Of a stretch of DNA of 64,000 nucleotides, positions 9,208 to 17,418 are shown in pieces. The position numbers and the translations under genes are program-made. The notes beneath the pieces were generated by a model. The model searched no databases and had not been told where the DNA came from. It was given only the letters and a program-made list of their open reading frames with translations. Position 1 is the first letter of the stretch. Each line of letters opens with the position of its first letter. Source of the stretch: Alkalinema pantanalense (GTDB taxonomy: Bacteria > Cyanobacteriota > Cyanobacteriia > Leptolyngbyales > Leptolyngbyaceae); the NCBI RefSeq assembly GCF_050753345.1, contig NZ_JBLZFX010000015.1, forward strand, positions 26,457-90,456, written 5' to 3'.

Positions 9208-10978
9208 GGTCGCTATCCTACTAAAACACTAAGCAAAACAGTTATCTGCAAAACAGTCGCACATAAAAATATCAACAAACCCAAACATTTAGAAGGCAAA
9301 ATTACTACTGTTCAATAGATTTCTAACAAGCAGTAAGCTAGTACGGTAAGCGTAACGTAATAGTAATCAATAAACAGTAATCATAACTAGCCCTCATCAT
9401 CCACAATTACAAGCAGCATTCACAAACAGCAAGCAGGAGCGATGAAACCAATTAGCAATGAAAATTCATTGATAGTTAAAAAATCGATGGCTTGAGGCTT
9501 CATGCTGACAACAGTAATTAGATCTCGATTTCACCACCTATGACCTGTCATGCGAGTCAATTGTTAATGTCTCTGTCAATTAATGACTAATCATCAAATG
9601 TCATTGAGTCAGGTCAAGCGGGAATGGAAATCACCGATTTTCAGGGGTTTTAGCCGTTAATCTACACTTACCGTCAGTGCAATCAGTCAGTGCAATTCAC
9701 TCACCAGTTAACAAAATTTATATCTTAAGATATGGAAACTCATAGTAGCTGGGTAGATGCAATCAATAACTGAACCATCGTATAAGTCATCGTAGTAGAC
9801 AGGCATTCTGTAACAATCCCCTGCAATCATGTTTTCATCGATACCAGGTTCTATTAGGCCCTAGGAAATTCTTGCTGCCAGGATCTCAATCCGTTGCAGA
9901 CTATCTATTGACACTAAATCATCGAAAGTCCCTTTTAGACTGAGGAAGACAGTCAAACCAAGGCAAAAATAGTCACGATAGAGACACAAACCCAAAAATT
10001 AATCTCAAGCGAACTTTTTCTGGATGTGGGAAAGCACTCCCTAAAAGTACTATCCCTAGGACAGTCACAGATCACAGACAATCACTGAACAGTAGAGAGC
10101 CGTCCAGAATAGAGATTAGAAATTTTTTCAAAGAACTTAGGAACAAACCCAGTAAAACCGACGTCTAAAGTTACATATCCAAAGTTACATACCCAAAATT
10201 TAATTCTTCGAAGATACATAGCTAAATCAAGCGGATAAATCAAGACGACAAAGAAATCATCAGAACAAACTTATCAAAAGTGTGAGTTGAGAAGTACAAG
10301 TTGAGAAGTACAAGTTGAGAAGTACAAATCCAGAAGTACGAGTGCAGCAAGAATTCTAGTAGTAAGAAAATAACATTCCTCACTCTATCTTAATAGACTC
10401 ATTTTAGATAGATTCATGTAATCTTCATGCAGTTTTTCTGAGGCTCAATGGGATCAGAAATGCCCATTTTTCAAAAATTTGCTGTATTTCGAAGAATTAT
10501 CGTAATTGCGACCGTATCCTTTCTTCCTTTTTCAACATCGCTTCCATTGAAAAAGTGAACACTCAGTAAATTCAAACTCGTTAATTGATTAAGGGATGTA
10601 AATTTGTTTTTGATCAGAGTTTTATATTGACTCAAGTTCTTCTTTTCTCTGATTTTTATACCTCTCTAGAGAGATGCGATATTTGAAATTACAGCATTCA
10701 TTTATCGTTCCGAAACGGATAACTGCCATTACAAGAACTAGCTACTTTCAATTTATTGGATTAATAGATTGAACATTGTCATTTATTCACACAGACATCA
10801 TTCTCAGAGTAGATTTTAAATCTAGCTAGCGGAAGATTTTTCAATCAAGATTGTTTTGAGCGATCGGCCAGAAATGTTCACCTTACTATTAGATCCTAGA
10901 CCCGTGACAATAAATCTTGAAGCTTACGACCAGATAAATCCGGTACGCGCTTATATCCTCCGCTGGAAAGGCGGGGTT
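9208..10978. other. 1.8-kb gene-free AT-rich region upstream of the NRPS/PKS operon
   Basis: There is no open frame with a recognisable product and no reading frame of useful length. The sequence is AT-rich and much poorer in CGATCG palindromes than its flanks. It contains short direct repeats (see 10285-10340) and ends in a hairpin abutting the rfbB stop. It must hold the promoter of the minus-strand NRPS/PKS operon near 9210-9400, but I cannot assign -35/-10 boxes with confidence. It may be a decayed gene or insertion. Confidence 0.6.
10285..10340. repeat. 14-bp tandem repeat, three perfect copies plus one degenerate
   Basis: The unit agttgagaagtaca occurs at 10285-10298, 10299-10312 and 10313-10326, followed by a diverged copy at 10327-10340. 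It lies in the gene-free region between the NRPS/PKS and rhamnose operons. Confidence 0.9.
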
Positions 10979-10981
10979 TTA
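10957..10981 (+). other. Hairpin with IS200/IS605-like right-end appearance at the rfbB stop
   Basis: The sequence tcctccgctggaaaggcggg forms a short stem (ccgc/gcgg) followed by gtttta, ending inside the rfbB stop codon (TAA on the minus strand, 10981-10979). This resembles subterminal hairpins at the right ends of IS200/IS605 elements in cyanobacteria. No tnpA or tnpB frame is present, so it would be a relic. A simple stem-loop is equally possible. Confidence 0.3.
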
Positions 10982-12097
10982 CACATTCACTCGATAAACC
11001 TGTTGGTAATACCGCTGGTAGTCCTCTGAAAGCAAGGGTTGCCACCAGTCTTGATGCTGCAAATACCAATCGATCGTTTGGCGTAGTCCCTGTTCAACCG
11101 TCATCTGAGGCTGCCAACCGAGTTCCTGCTGAATCTTACTAGCATTAATGGCATACCGTCGATCGTGTCCTAGCCGATCTTTGACAAAGGTAATTAAGGT
11201 CTCTGCCGGTCGAATGGGTAAATCAGCCACCCGTTGATCCATCACTTGACAAATCATCCGTACCAGATCGATATTTTTCACTTCATTGTTGCCGCCAATG
11301 TTGTAGGTTTCACCCGGTTGGCCCGCATGAATAACCCGATCGAGGGCCGCACAATGATCCCCAACGTACAACCAATCCCGCACATTCTGACCATCGCCGT
11401 ACACAGGCAACGGTTTACCGAGCAAAATATTGATGCACATGAGCGGAATTAACTTTTCAGGAAAGTGGTAAGGCCCATAGTTATTGGAGCAATTGGTGAT
11501 CAGCGTCGGCATGCCATAGGTGTGGAAATAGGCACGCGCTAAGTGGTCACTTCCCGCTTTAGAGGCCGAGTAGGGGCTATTGGGCGCGTAGGGCGTGGTT
11601 TCACAGAAAGCGGGATCCTCCGGGGCAAGGCTGCCATACACCTCATCGGTGGAGACATGCAAAAAGCGATAACGATCGCGACCAACCTGAGCTGCATCGG
11701 CCTGCCAATGGTGTCGAAAGGCTTCCAACAACGTGAACGTCCCCACCACATTGGTTTGGATGAAGCTACCCGGATTGAGGATCGATCGATCAACGTGGGA
11801 TTCCGCCGCCAAGTGGGCCACGGTGTCGATCGCCTCCTCTTGAAGCAGCGTTTGCACCAATGCCGCATCACAAATGTTGCCCTGGACAAAGCGAAACTGG
11901 GGATGATTTTGTAGAGACGCGAGGTTATTTAAATTGCCCGCATAGGTCAGCGCATCCAGCACCACCACCCGATCGTTGGGATATTGCTGACACCAATGAT
12001 GCACAAAATTAGACCCAATAAAACCCGCTCCACCTGTGATTAAAATTCGGCGATCGAGGCGGGCGGGAAATTGGGAAGCAAGAGATTCCTTCGACAT
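10979..12097 (-). CDS. rfbB: dTDP-glucose 4,6-dehydratase
   Basis: This enzyme converts dTDP-glucose to dTDP-4-keto-6-deoxyglucose, the second step of dTDP-L-rhamnose synthesis. It is a short-chain dehydrogenase with an N-terminal NAD-binding GGAGFIGS motif, the STDEVYG segment and the catalytic YSASK. At about 372 residues it has normal length. I start at ATG 12097 (MSKESL). A start at 12145 would add 16 residues (CLEFGTWNLES type) that look like translated intergenic repeat. It is the last gene of the rfbCDAB run on the minus strand. The C-terminus ends normally, with its stop inside a hairpin-like sequence. Confidence 0.95.
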   Translation of the reverse strand: MSKESLASQFPARLDRRILITGGAGFIGSNFVHHWCQQYPNDRVVVLDALTYAGNLNNLASLQNHPQFRFVQGNICDAALVQTLLQEEAIDTVAHLAAESHVDRSILNPGSFIQTNVVGTFTLLEAFRHHWQADAAQVGRDRYRFLHVSTDEVYGSLAPEDPAFCETTPYAPNSPYSASKAGSDHLARAYFHTYGMPTLITNCSNNYGPYHFPEKLIPLMCINILLGKPLPVYGDGQNVRDWLYVGDHCAALDRVIHAGQPGETYNIGGNNEVKNIDLVRMICQVMDQRVADLPIRPAETLITFVKDRLGHDRRYAINASKIQQELGWQPQMTVEQGLRQTIDWYLQHQDWWQPLLSEDYQRYYQQVYRVNV

Positions 12098-12160
12098 AAC
12101 AGATTCTAGGTTCCAGGTACCAAATTCCAAGCAACAGACTTTCAAGCGTAAACTTTAGGA

Positions 12161-13234
12161 CTACACCAGCTCTACGTGGGAATCATCACCAATCATAAAG
12201 CGCAGGGCTTTGGGGCGGGATGGAGCCTCCGTTAGCTTGGCTCGCTGGCCAATCACACTATCCACAATCCGTTGGTGAATGCCCTCCACCTTGGCTCCCT
12301 GGAGCAGCATGCTATGTTCTAAATCCACCTCACGTAGGATGACGTGATCGGCAATGCTAGTGTAGGGGCCAATGAAGCTATTTTCGATATGGCAATTTGC
12401 ACCAATGGCAACGGGGCCGCGAATAGTGGAGTTAATGATGCGGGTACCTTCGCCGATTTGAACTCGACCTAGGACTTGGCTACGATCGTCCACGATCCCG
12501 TGAACTTCCTTGTGTAAACGGGTGTCTAAAAGAATACGATTGGCTTCCAGCAAATCATCTTTTTTCCCGGTATCTAACCACCAACCCTGAAGTTGCCGCG
12601 CTTCGATCGCGCGTTGGTGATCAATTAAATCTTGAATGGCGTCGGTAATTTCCAATTCCCCCCGCGCCGAGGGTTGAATGCGCCCGATCGCCTCATGCAC
12701 CGCTGCACTGAAGAAATAGATTCCCACCAGTGCCAAATTGGACGGTGGCTCTTTCGGCTTTTCCACCAGCTTTAAAACCCGTCCTGCGGCATCGACCTGC
12801 GCCACCCCAAAGGCCGTGGGATCATTGACGGCCCGCAACAAAATCAACGCATCAAGATTGCGCTCCTTAAAGACATTGGCAAAGTCATGGAGCGGATCGG
12901 GAATCAGGTTGTCCCCCAAATACATCACAAAAGCCGAATCGCCCAGGAACGGCTGAGCCGTTTTGACCGCGTGGGCCAGTCCCGCTGCTTGCTCCTGGAG
13001 AATGTAGGTAATATTGGCCCCAAAGCGATCGCCGTTGCCCGTTTTCGTACGCACTTCCTCGCCTGTTTCCGGGCTGATAATAATACCAATATCCGTAATG
13101 CCTGCGGCGACGATCGCTTCAATGCCATACCACAGCACCGGCTTGTTAGCAACAGGGACTAACTGTTTTGCCCCCGTATAGGTGAGCGGACGCAGACGAG
13201 TGCCTTTACCACCGGACAAAATCAGGGCTTTCAT
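12161..13234 (-). CDS. rfbA: Glucose-1-phosphate thymidylyltransferase, long form
   Basis: This enzyme makes dTDP-glucose from glucose-1-phosphate and dTTP. The N-terminal nucleotidyltransferase domain has GGKGTRLRPLT and the KPVLWYG and YLGDNLI segments. A C-terminal left-handed beta-helix of hexapeptide repeats (about residues 245-345) marks the long RmlA type of about 355 residues rather than the short 290-residue type. The ATG at 13234 has GGAG 8 nt upstream; the TTG at 13246 is less likely. It lies between rfbD (31 bp) and rfbB (63 bp) in the rhamnose operon. Confidence 0.94.
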   Translation of the reverse strand: MKALILSGGKGTRLRPLTYTGAKQLVPVANKPVLWYGIEAIVAAGITDIGIIISPETGEEVRTKTGNGDRFGANITYILQEQAAGLAHAVKTAQPFLGDSAFVMYLGDNLIPDPLHDFANVFKERNLDALILLRAVNDPTAFGVAQVDAAGRVLKLVEKPKEPPSNLALVGIYFFSAAVHEAIGRIQPSARGELEITDAIQDLIDHQRAIEARQLQGWWLDTGKKDDLLEANRILLDTRLHKEVHGIVDDRSQVLGRVQIGEGTRIINSTIRGPVAIGANCHIENSFIGPYTSIADHVILREVDLEHSMLLQGAKVEGIHQRIVDSVIGQRAKLTEAPSRPKALRFMIGDDSHVELV

Positions 13235-13265
13235 GAGAATCTCCAAAATGGGATAACAAATTGGG

Positions 13266-14198
13266 TCAGGAATCAGAAGGCGTAGCAGAAGTTGCCGTCA
13301 GCAAGGAATACTGCTGGAGCATTGATCTCAGGGAATGCCGCCAATGGCGAGGGGGGCCGCCTAGGATAGGCCATAACTGGCGGTGATCGAGCACCGAGTA
13401 AGCAGGCCGACGGGCGGGGGTTGGATAGTCAGCCGTGGTAACGGGAAGAATGGATTTTGTTTGAACCGGGAGGCCCAGGGCTTCCGCTTCTTCTAAAATT
13501 GCCACCGTAAAGTCATACCAACTGGCTACACCACTATTGGTGAAATGGTAAGTGCCTTGAATGACCGATCGCTTGTCAGCACGGATATTAGCTCGATCGC
13601 AAACAATCAGTTGCCCGAGGGCATGGGCAATATCCGCAGCCCAAGTAGGACTGCCAACTTGATCGGCCACAATCCTCAATTCTTCCTGGGTCGAACCGAG
13701 GCGCAGCATGGTTTTGACAAAGTTACTTTTACCATAGACCCCATAGACCCAGGCAGTGCGCAGAATCACATGGCGATCGCCCACTTGACGAATCCCCATC
13801 TCGCCCGCCAGTTTGGACTGGCCGTATACACTCAGCGGCTGCGGGGGATCTTCCACACGGTAAGGGCGATAGCTATATCCATCAAAAACATAATCCGTCG
13901 AGAGGTGCAGCAGCAATGCATTAAGCGCTTGGGCTTCTTGGGCCATCACCGTCGGCGCGATCGCATTAATTTGATTGGCTAATTCTGCTTCATTTTCGGC
14001 CCGATCGACAGCGGTATAGGCAGCAGCATTAACAATATAGTTGGGTTGGAATTGCCGAATACATTGGCGAATCTGATCGGGCTGGGTTAGATCGAGGGCA
14101 TGGCGATCGAGGGCGACCACTTCTCCTACGTTGGGCAACACTGTTTGGAGTTCCTGGCCCACTTGCCCCGCCGCACCAATCAAAAGAATTTGGGTCAT
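13266..14198 (-). CDS. rfbD: dTDP-4-dehydrorhamnose reductase
   Basis: This enzyme catalyses the last step of dTDP-L-rhamnose synthesis, NADPH-dependent reduction of the 4-keto sugar. It has the N-terminal LIGAAGQVGQEL nucleotide-binding motif, the STDYVFDG segment and the catalytic YGQSK. It has about 310 residues. The ATG at 14198 overlaps the rfbC stop in an ATGA (14198-14195), so the two genes are translationally coupled. A longer frame back to 14291 lies entirely inside rfbC and is rejected. Confidence 0.94.
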   Translation of the reverse strand: MTQILLIGAAGQVGQELQTVLPNVGEVVALDRHALDLTQPDQIRQCIRQFQPNYIVNAAAYTAVDRAENEAELANQINAIAPTVMAQEAQALNALLLHLSTDYVFDGYSYRPYRVEDPPQPLSVYGQSKLAGEMGIRQVGDRHVILRTAWVYGVYGKSNFVKTMLRLGSTQEELRIVADQVGSPTWAADIAHALGQLIVCDRANIRADKRSVIQGTYHFTNSGVASWYDFTVAILEEAEALGLPVQTKSILPVTTADYPTPARRPAYSVLDHRQLWPILGGPPRHWRHSLRSMLQQYSLLTATSATPSDS

Positions 14199-14755
14199 GC
14201 ATCTACCTCTTTCCCATAGACTTCTGCCAACCGGAAGGATTGGCCCGCTTGATCTTTGGCGGATAAAATGGGTTCTCCCGAAAAAGGCCACTCAATGCCA
14301 ATTTCTGGATCATTCCAGAGAAGACTGCGCTCGTACTGCGGTGCATAGTAATCCGTGGCCTTATAGAGCACTTCTGCAATTTCAGAAAGCACCACAAAGC
14401 CATGGGCAAAGCCGGGCGGCACCCAGAGTTGACGATAATTGTCTGCACTTAATCGACAACCGACCCACTGGCCAAAGGTAGCCGAAAATTTTCGCAAATC
14501 CACCGCTACATCGTAAATTTCCCCAACCACAGCCCGTACTAGCTTGCCTTGGGGCTGTTGGATTTGATAATGCAACCCCCGCAGGACATATTGCCCCGAT
14601 TTTGAATGATTATCCTGCACAAAGCGAGCTTGAATCCCAGTGGATTCATAAAAAACCCGTTCGTTATAACTTTCTAAAAAAAAGCCACGATCGTCGCCAA
14701 AGACTTTCGGTTCTAGAATCAGAACCTCAGGAATTACTGTTGGAATTACCTGCAT
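14195..14755 (-). CDS. rfbC: dTDP-4-dehydrorhamnose 3,5-epimerase
   Basis: This cupin-fold enzyme of 186 residues, the family's usual length, performs the third step of dTDP-L-rhamnose synthesis. It has DDRGFFLESYN near the N-terminus, the RGLHYQ catalytic His segment, and VPPGFAHGFVVLSE. It is the first gene of the minus-strand rfbCDAB operon. No strong ribosome-binding site is visible before ATG 14755. The leader contains a 15-bp tandem repeat. Confidence 0.95.
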   Translation of the reverse strand: MQVIPTVIPEVLILEPKVFGDDRGFFLESYNERVFYESTGIQARFVQDNHSKSGQYVLRGLHYQIQQPQGKLVRAVVGEIYDVAVDLRKFSATFGQWVGCRLSADNYRQLWVPPGFAHGFVVLSEIAEVLYKATDYYAPQYERSLLWNDPEIGIEWPFSGEPILSAKDQAGQSFRLAEVYGKEVDA

Positions 14756-15194
14756 AAAGTTATCACAATACCAATCATCACAACACTAATCATCACAATA
14801 CTAATCATCACCGCGACCAAGCCCCAACTAGCATTGCACCCGTTGGCCTATCCCAGGATCAGGTAACTGCTTAACATCACACTTGCACCAGAGTCAGACT
14901 AAACTGTCTCACGTTTTTAACGATCTTCTCTAACCATCTTGAATGTTTAAACTACTATTTAACTCTATATTCAACCCTGTCTCTAGCCTTAGGTTCAACC
15001 GTACCGTTACTAATTCCAACGTTGATCACTCAGTTTGCATTACTAGCCTTCTAGTTTAAGTTTATTGCGATTAATCATCTTCCATCTGATATAAATTCAT
15101 GCACCTTAATCAAAACTTTTTAGAAAATTCATTGATCACAGGAGCCGAGTCAACCCATTATTTTGAACACTTCACCATCACGGGCTGGCAAACC
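14756..15194. other. Intergenic region upstream of rfbC, with short tandem repeat
   Basis: This 439-bp gene-free stretch separates the rhamnose operon from the membrane-protein operon, both on the minus strand. It starts with the tandem repeat at 14761-14809. The rest is AT-rich with no recognisable frame. It should contain the rfbC promoter and the terminator of the upstream operon, but neither is clear. Confidence 0.5.
14761..14809. repeat. 15-bp tandem repeat in the rfbC leader
   Basis: The unit tcatcacaatactaa occurs with single-base variation at about 14761-14774, 14775-14789 and 14790-14804, with a partial copy after. It begins only 5 bp upstream of the rfbC ATG, so it lies in the leader transcript and occupies the place of the ribosome-binding site. 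Confidence 0.85.
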
Positions 15195-15974
15195 CTAACC
15201 CACGATCGATCGAACCCATCCCAGCCAATTTGCTGTCATCCAACCGTAGATTCCCCCTAACGTAGCCCCTGTCACAAGCAGCGCAAGGAAATTAGGCATC
15301 AGACTAGTCATCACGCCCGCCGCCACTAGCGATCCGAGCATCCCGCCCAAGGCATTGGCTACAAGCCATCGTCGCAATGGTTGCGAGAATTTCCAGGAAC
15401 GCTGTAAGCAGACAAGCTGAATCCAGGCTAGGACAACACCCATGAATGCCCCTGCGATCGCTTCCGAAGTATAGCGGCTCATCGCCCAAACTACACCTAA
15501 CGGAAGATAGGGAAATACTGCAAGGTTCACCTGACCAAATAGCCAGTGGCGCACAAACAATGCCATGCTGCTTGCGATTAGCCAGCCCAAGCCTGTCCCG
15601 CAGATCCAACGTAGCAGCCACTTGGGTAGGCTGAAGCACCGCGATCCTAATCTCACAGACAGGTGTTGCTCAGATAGCTGCTGCTCAGATAGGTGACGAT
15701 CGAGCAGGTGACGATCGCCCCAATTCTCCGAATACAACACCCAACCTTGCAGCCCCCCTAAGCAGAGGCCGGGAACGATTGCGCCCCCTAACCAACCCAG
15801 CAACCACAGCCAATTTGTCCCCCCAAAATAGCCAATCGTGCGATAAAGCGCTTGCCCTAACGGTAAACCTATCGCCAAGGCACTCGTACAGGCTAAGACC
15901 CAGGTCAGAGATCGGGCCGATCGCGGGGCTGTCTGTCGGGGGGATATCTGTTGGGGGAATGTCTGTCGATTCAT
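15195..15974 (-). CDS. Multi-pass membrane protein, unknown function
   Basis: The protein has about 259 residues. Hydrophobic segments fall near residues 24-45, 55-80, 120-145, 155-195 and 205-250, separated by a polar insert with tandem HLSEQQLSEQHLS-type repeats around residue 95. No family is recognised. The ATG at 15974 overlaps the stop of the upstream TIGR03790 gene in an ATGA (15974-15971), so the two are translationally coupled and probably work together. Confidence 0.75.
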   Translation of the reverse strand: MNRQTFPQQISPRQTAPRSARSLTWVLACTSALAIGLPLGQALYRTIGYFGGTNWLWLLGWLGGAIVPGLCLGGLQGWVLYSENWGDRHLLDRHLSEQQLSEQHLSVRLGSRCFSLPKWLLRWICGTGLGWLIASSMALFVRHWLFGQVNLAVFPYLPLGVVWAMSRYTSEAIAGAFMGVVLAWIQLVCLQRSWKFSQPLRRWLVANALGGMLGSLVAAGVMTSLMPNFLALLVTGATLGGIYGWMTANWLGWVRSIVG

Positions 15975-17398
15975 GACTTGCGAGGCTCCCAAGGAAGCGG
16001 GGCTGGGGGAAGGGAAGAGAAGTCTGCCGATAGTGCAGCCTGCGTCGGCATTTGTGTCAGCATCTGAGGATCAAACACAACCGTAGCTAAAGGATCGCCC
16101 AAGACAATGTCTCGCCAGCCGACAAAGCGAATCGATCGATAGAATGCCGTAGCTAGATTTGCGCCAGAGAAATATTCGTTCAACAGAATCGCAGGGGAGC
16201 CAACCCCTTGACGTTCTGGTTCGTCAATGTAGCCCCGTCCCCCCGTCACACCTTGGGAGTCCCGCAGCAAATCCCCAATCAGGGACTGGCCTGTGCGGGT
16301 TGGGAAAAATGTACGGCCACTGGTGGACACCAACGTATCAACAATCGCCCCCGATCGAAACTGGAGACTTTGATAGTTCCGGCGATCGAAGGATTCATCA
16401 TTACTCCCCCAAGAGGCATAGCCTAACAAATCAGCCCCCGTAACAAAGGACTGCCCAGGGGCCATCGTGACTTGCAGTTGAGGAAATTGATGTTGAATCT
16501 GTTCTTGGGCCAAACGAAGATCGTTATTGTAGTCCCCTTCAAAGGATTCCCAAGCGCCCTTCAGCTGCAATTGACACTGGGTTGGCCGATCGACCCCGCA
16601 GGACTGGGGATCAAAAATGTCGATCACCTGGGGATCACCCGTACTTTGGTTTTGTCCAATAGCATCTAGTAAAATAGACCCTGTCAGCACAGGTCGAGAT
16701 TGCAACGCACGATCGACTAAGGCCAACGCATCTTCCTCCCGATAACCATCCAACCGGGTCACTAAATAGCCACCGGTTAACCGATGTTCAAAGGGATAGT
16801 TTTGCCGCCAGTATAAATTTGGGATCAACAATCCAAAGATCGTTTTACCCGTCAATTGTTGGTATTCCGTATCCCTAAAGTCGATCGGGGAAATTTTGTA
16901 ATCTAGCGCCGCGATCGTGGAATCCAAAGATTGATTCTGGCGCAGAAAACGTCCTTCAATGTCTCGGTAAGGCACCTCTTTGATTCGTAGCGGAACCCCC
17001 TTCGTCAGCACAACATAGCGAATCTGATCCTGCCAATGTCTCTGATTCAAAAATTGCCGCAGCGGAGCTTCGACTTTTTGCTGGTAGGTTTTGTGGCTAA
17101 TCGATTCAAATATCGGCAGGATGGTGCTGTCAGGCAAATCTAGGGTGAAGAGATGATCCGGAGGAATCCGCCGCCGCCGCATATAGTACTGAGCCACTCG
17201 CAAAGACGCGGGGCTATTGCGATTCGCCACTACGAGAACCCGATCGACCTCCCAATGACCTACGGTCGGTTGAAGACCATCGACCCAGCCCATGGGCGGC
17301 TCCACAGACCGGAAAATGCCTAACCACAGCAATCCCACCCCTAAGACAAGGCCGAAAGTAGCAAGAATACGCCGAAGATGTAGAGCGGACATTGGCAT
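15971..17398 (-). CDS. TIGR03790 family protein
   Basis: The 475-residue protein has an N-terminal signal-anchor (residues about 9-29). The body has the typical TIGR03790 opening: VLVVANRNSPASLRVAQYY, then a YVVLTKGVPLRI segment. Function is uncharacterised; the family is often near secreted or cell-surface proteins. It starts 20 bp after the stop of the PA14/repeat protein and is coupled to the membrane protein downstream. I infer an extracytoplasmic role linked to that surface protein. Confidence 0.8.
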   Translation of the reverse strand: MPMSALHLRRILATFGLVLGVGLLWLGIFRSVEPPMGWVDGLQPTVGHWEVDRVLVVANRNSPASLRVAQYYMRRRRIPPDHLFTLDLPDSTILPIFESISHKTYQQKVEAPLRQFLNQRHWQDQIRYVVLTKGVPLRIKEVPYRDIEGRFLRQNQSLDSTIAALDYKISPIDFRDTEYQQLTGKTIFGLLIPNLYWRQNYPFEHRLTGGYLVTRLDGYREEDALALVDRALQSRPVLTGSILLDAIGQNQSTGDPQVIDIFDPQSCGVDRPTQCQLQLKGAWESFEGDYNNDLRLAQEQIQHQFPQLQVTMAPGQSFVTGADLLGYASWGSNDESFDRRNYQSLQFRSGAIVDTLVSTSGRTFFPTRTGQSLIGDLLRDSQGVTGGRGYIDEPERQGVGSPAILLNEYFSGANLATAFYRSIRFVGWRDIVLGDPLATVVFDPQMLTQMPTQAALSADFSSLPPAPLPWEPRKS

Positions 17399-17418
17399 CG
17401 CTTATTTGAATCCATTGA

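Noticed and set aside
12098..12145. Upstream start of rfbB
   Set aside because: The extra residues resemble translated intergenic repeat (gaacctag-type) rather than protein sequence; the ATG at 12097 fits the family.
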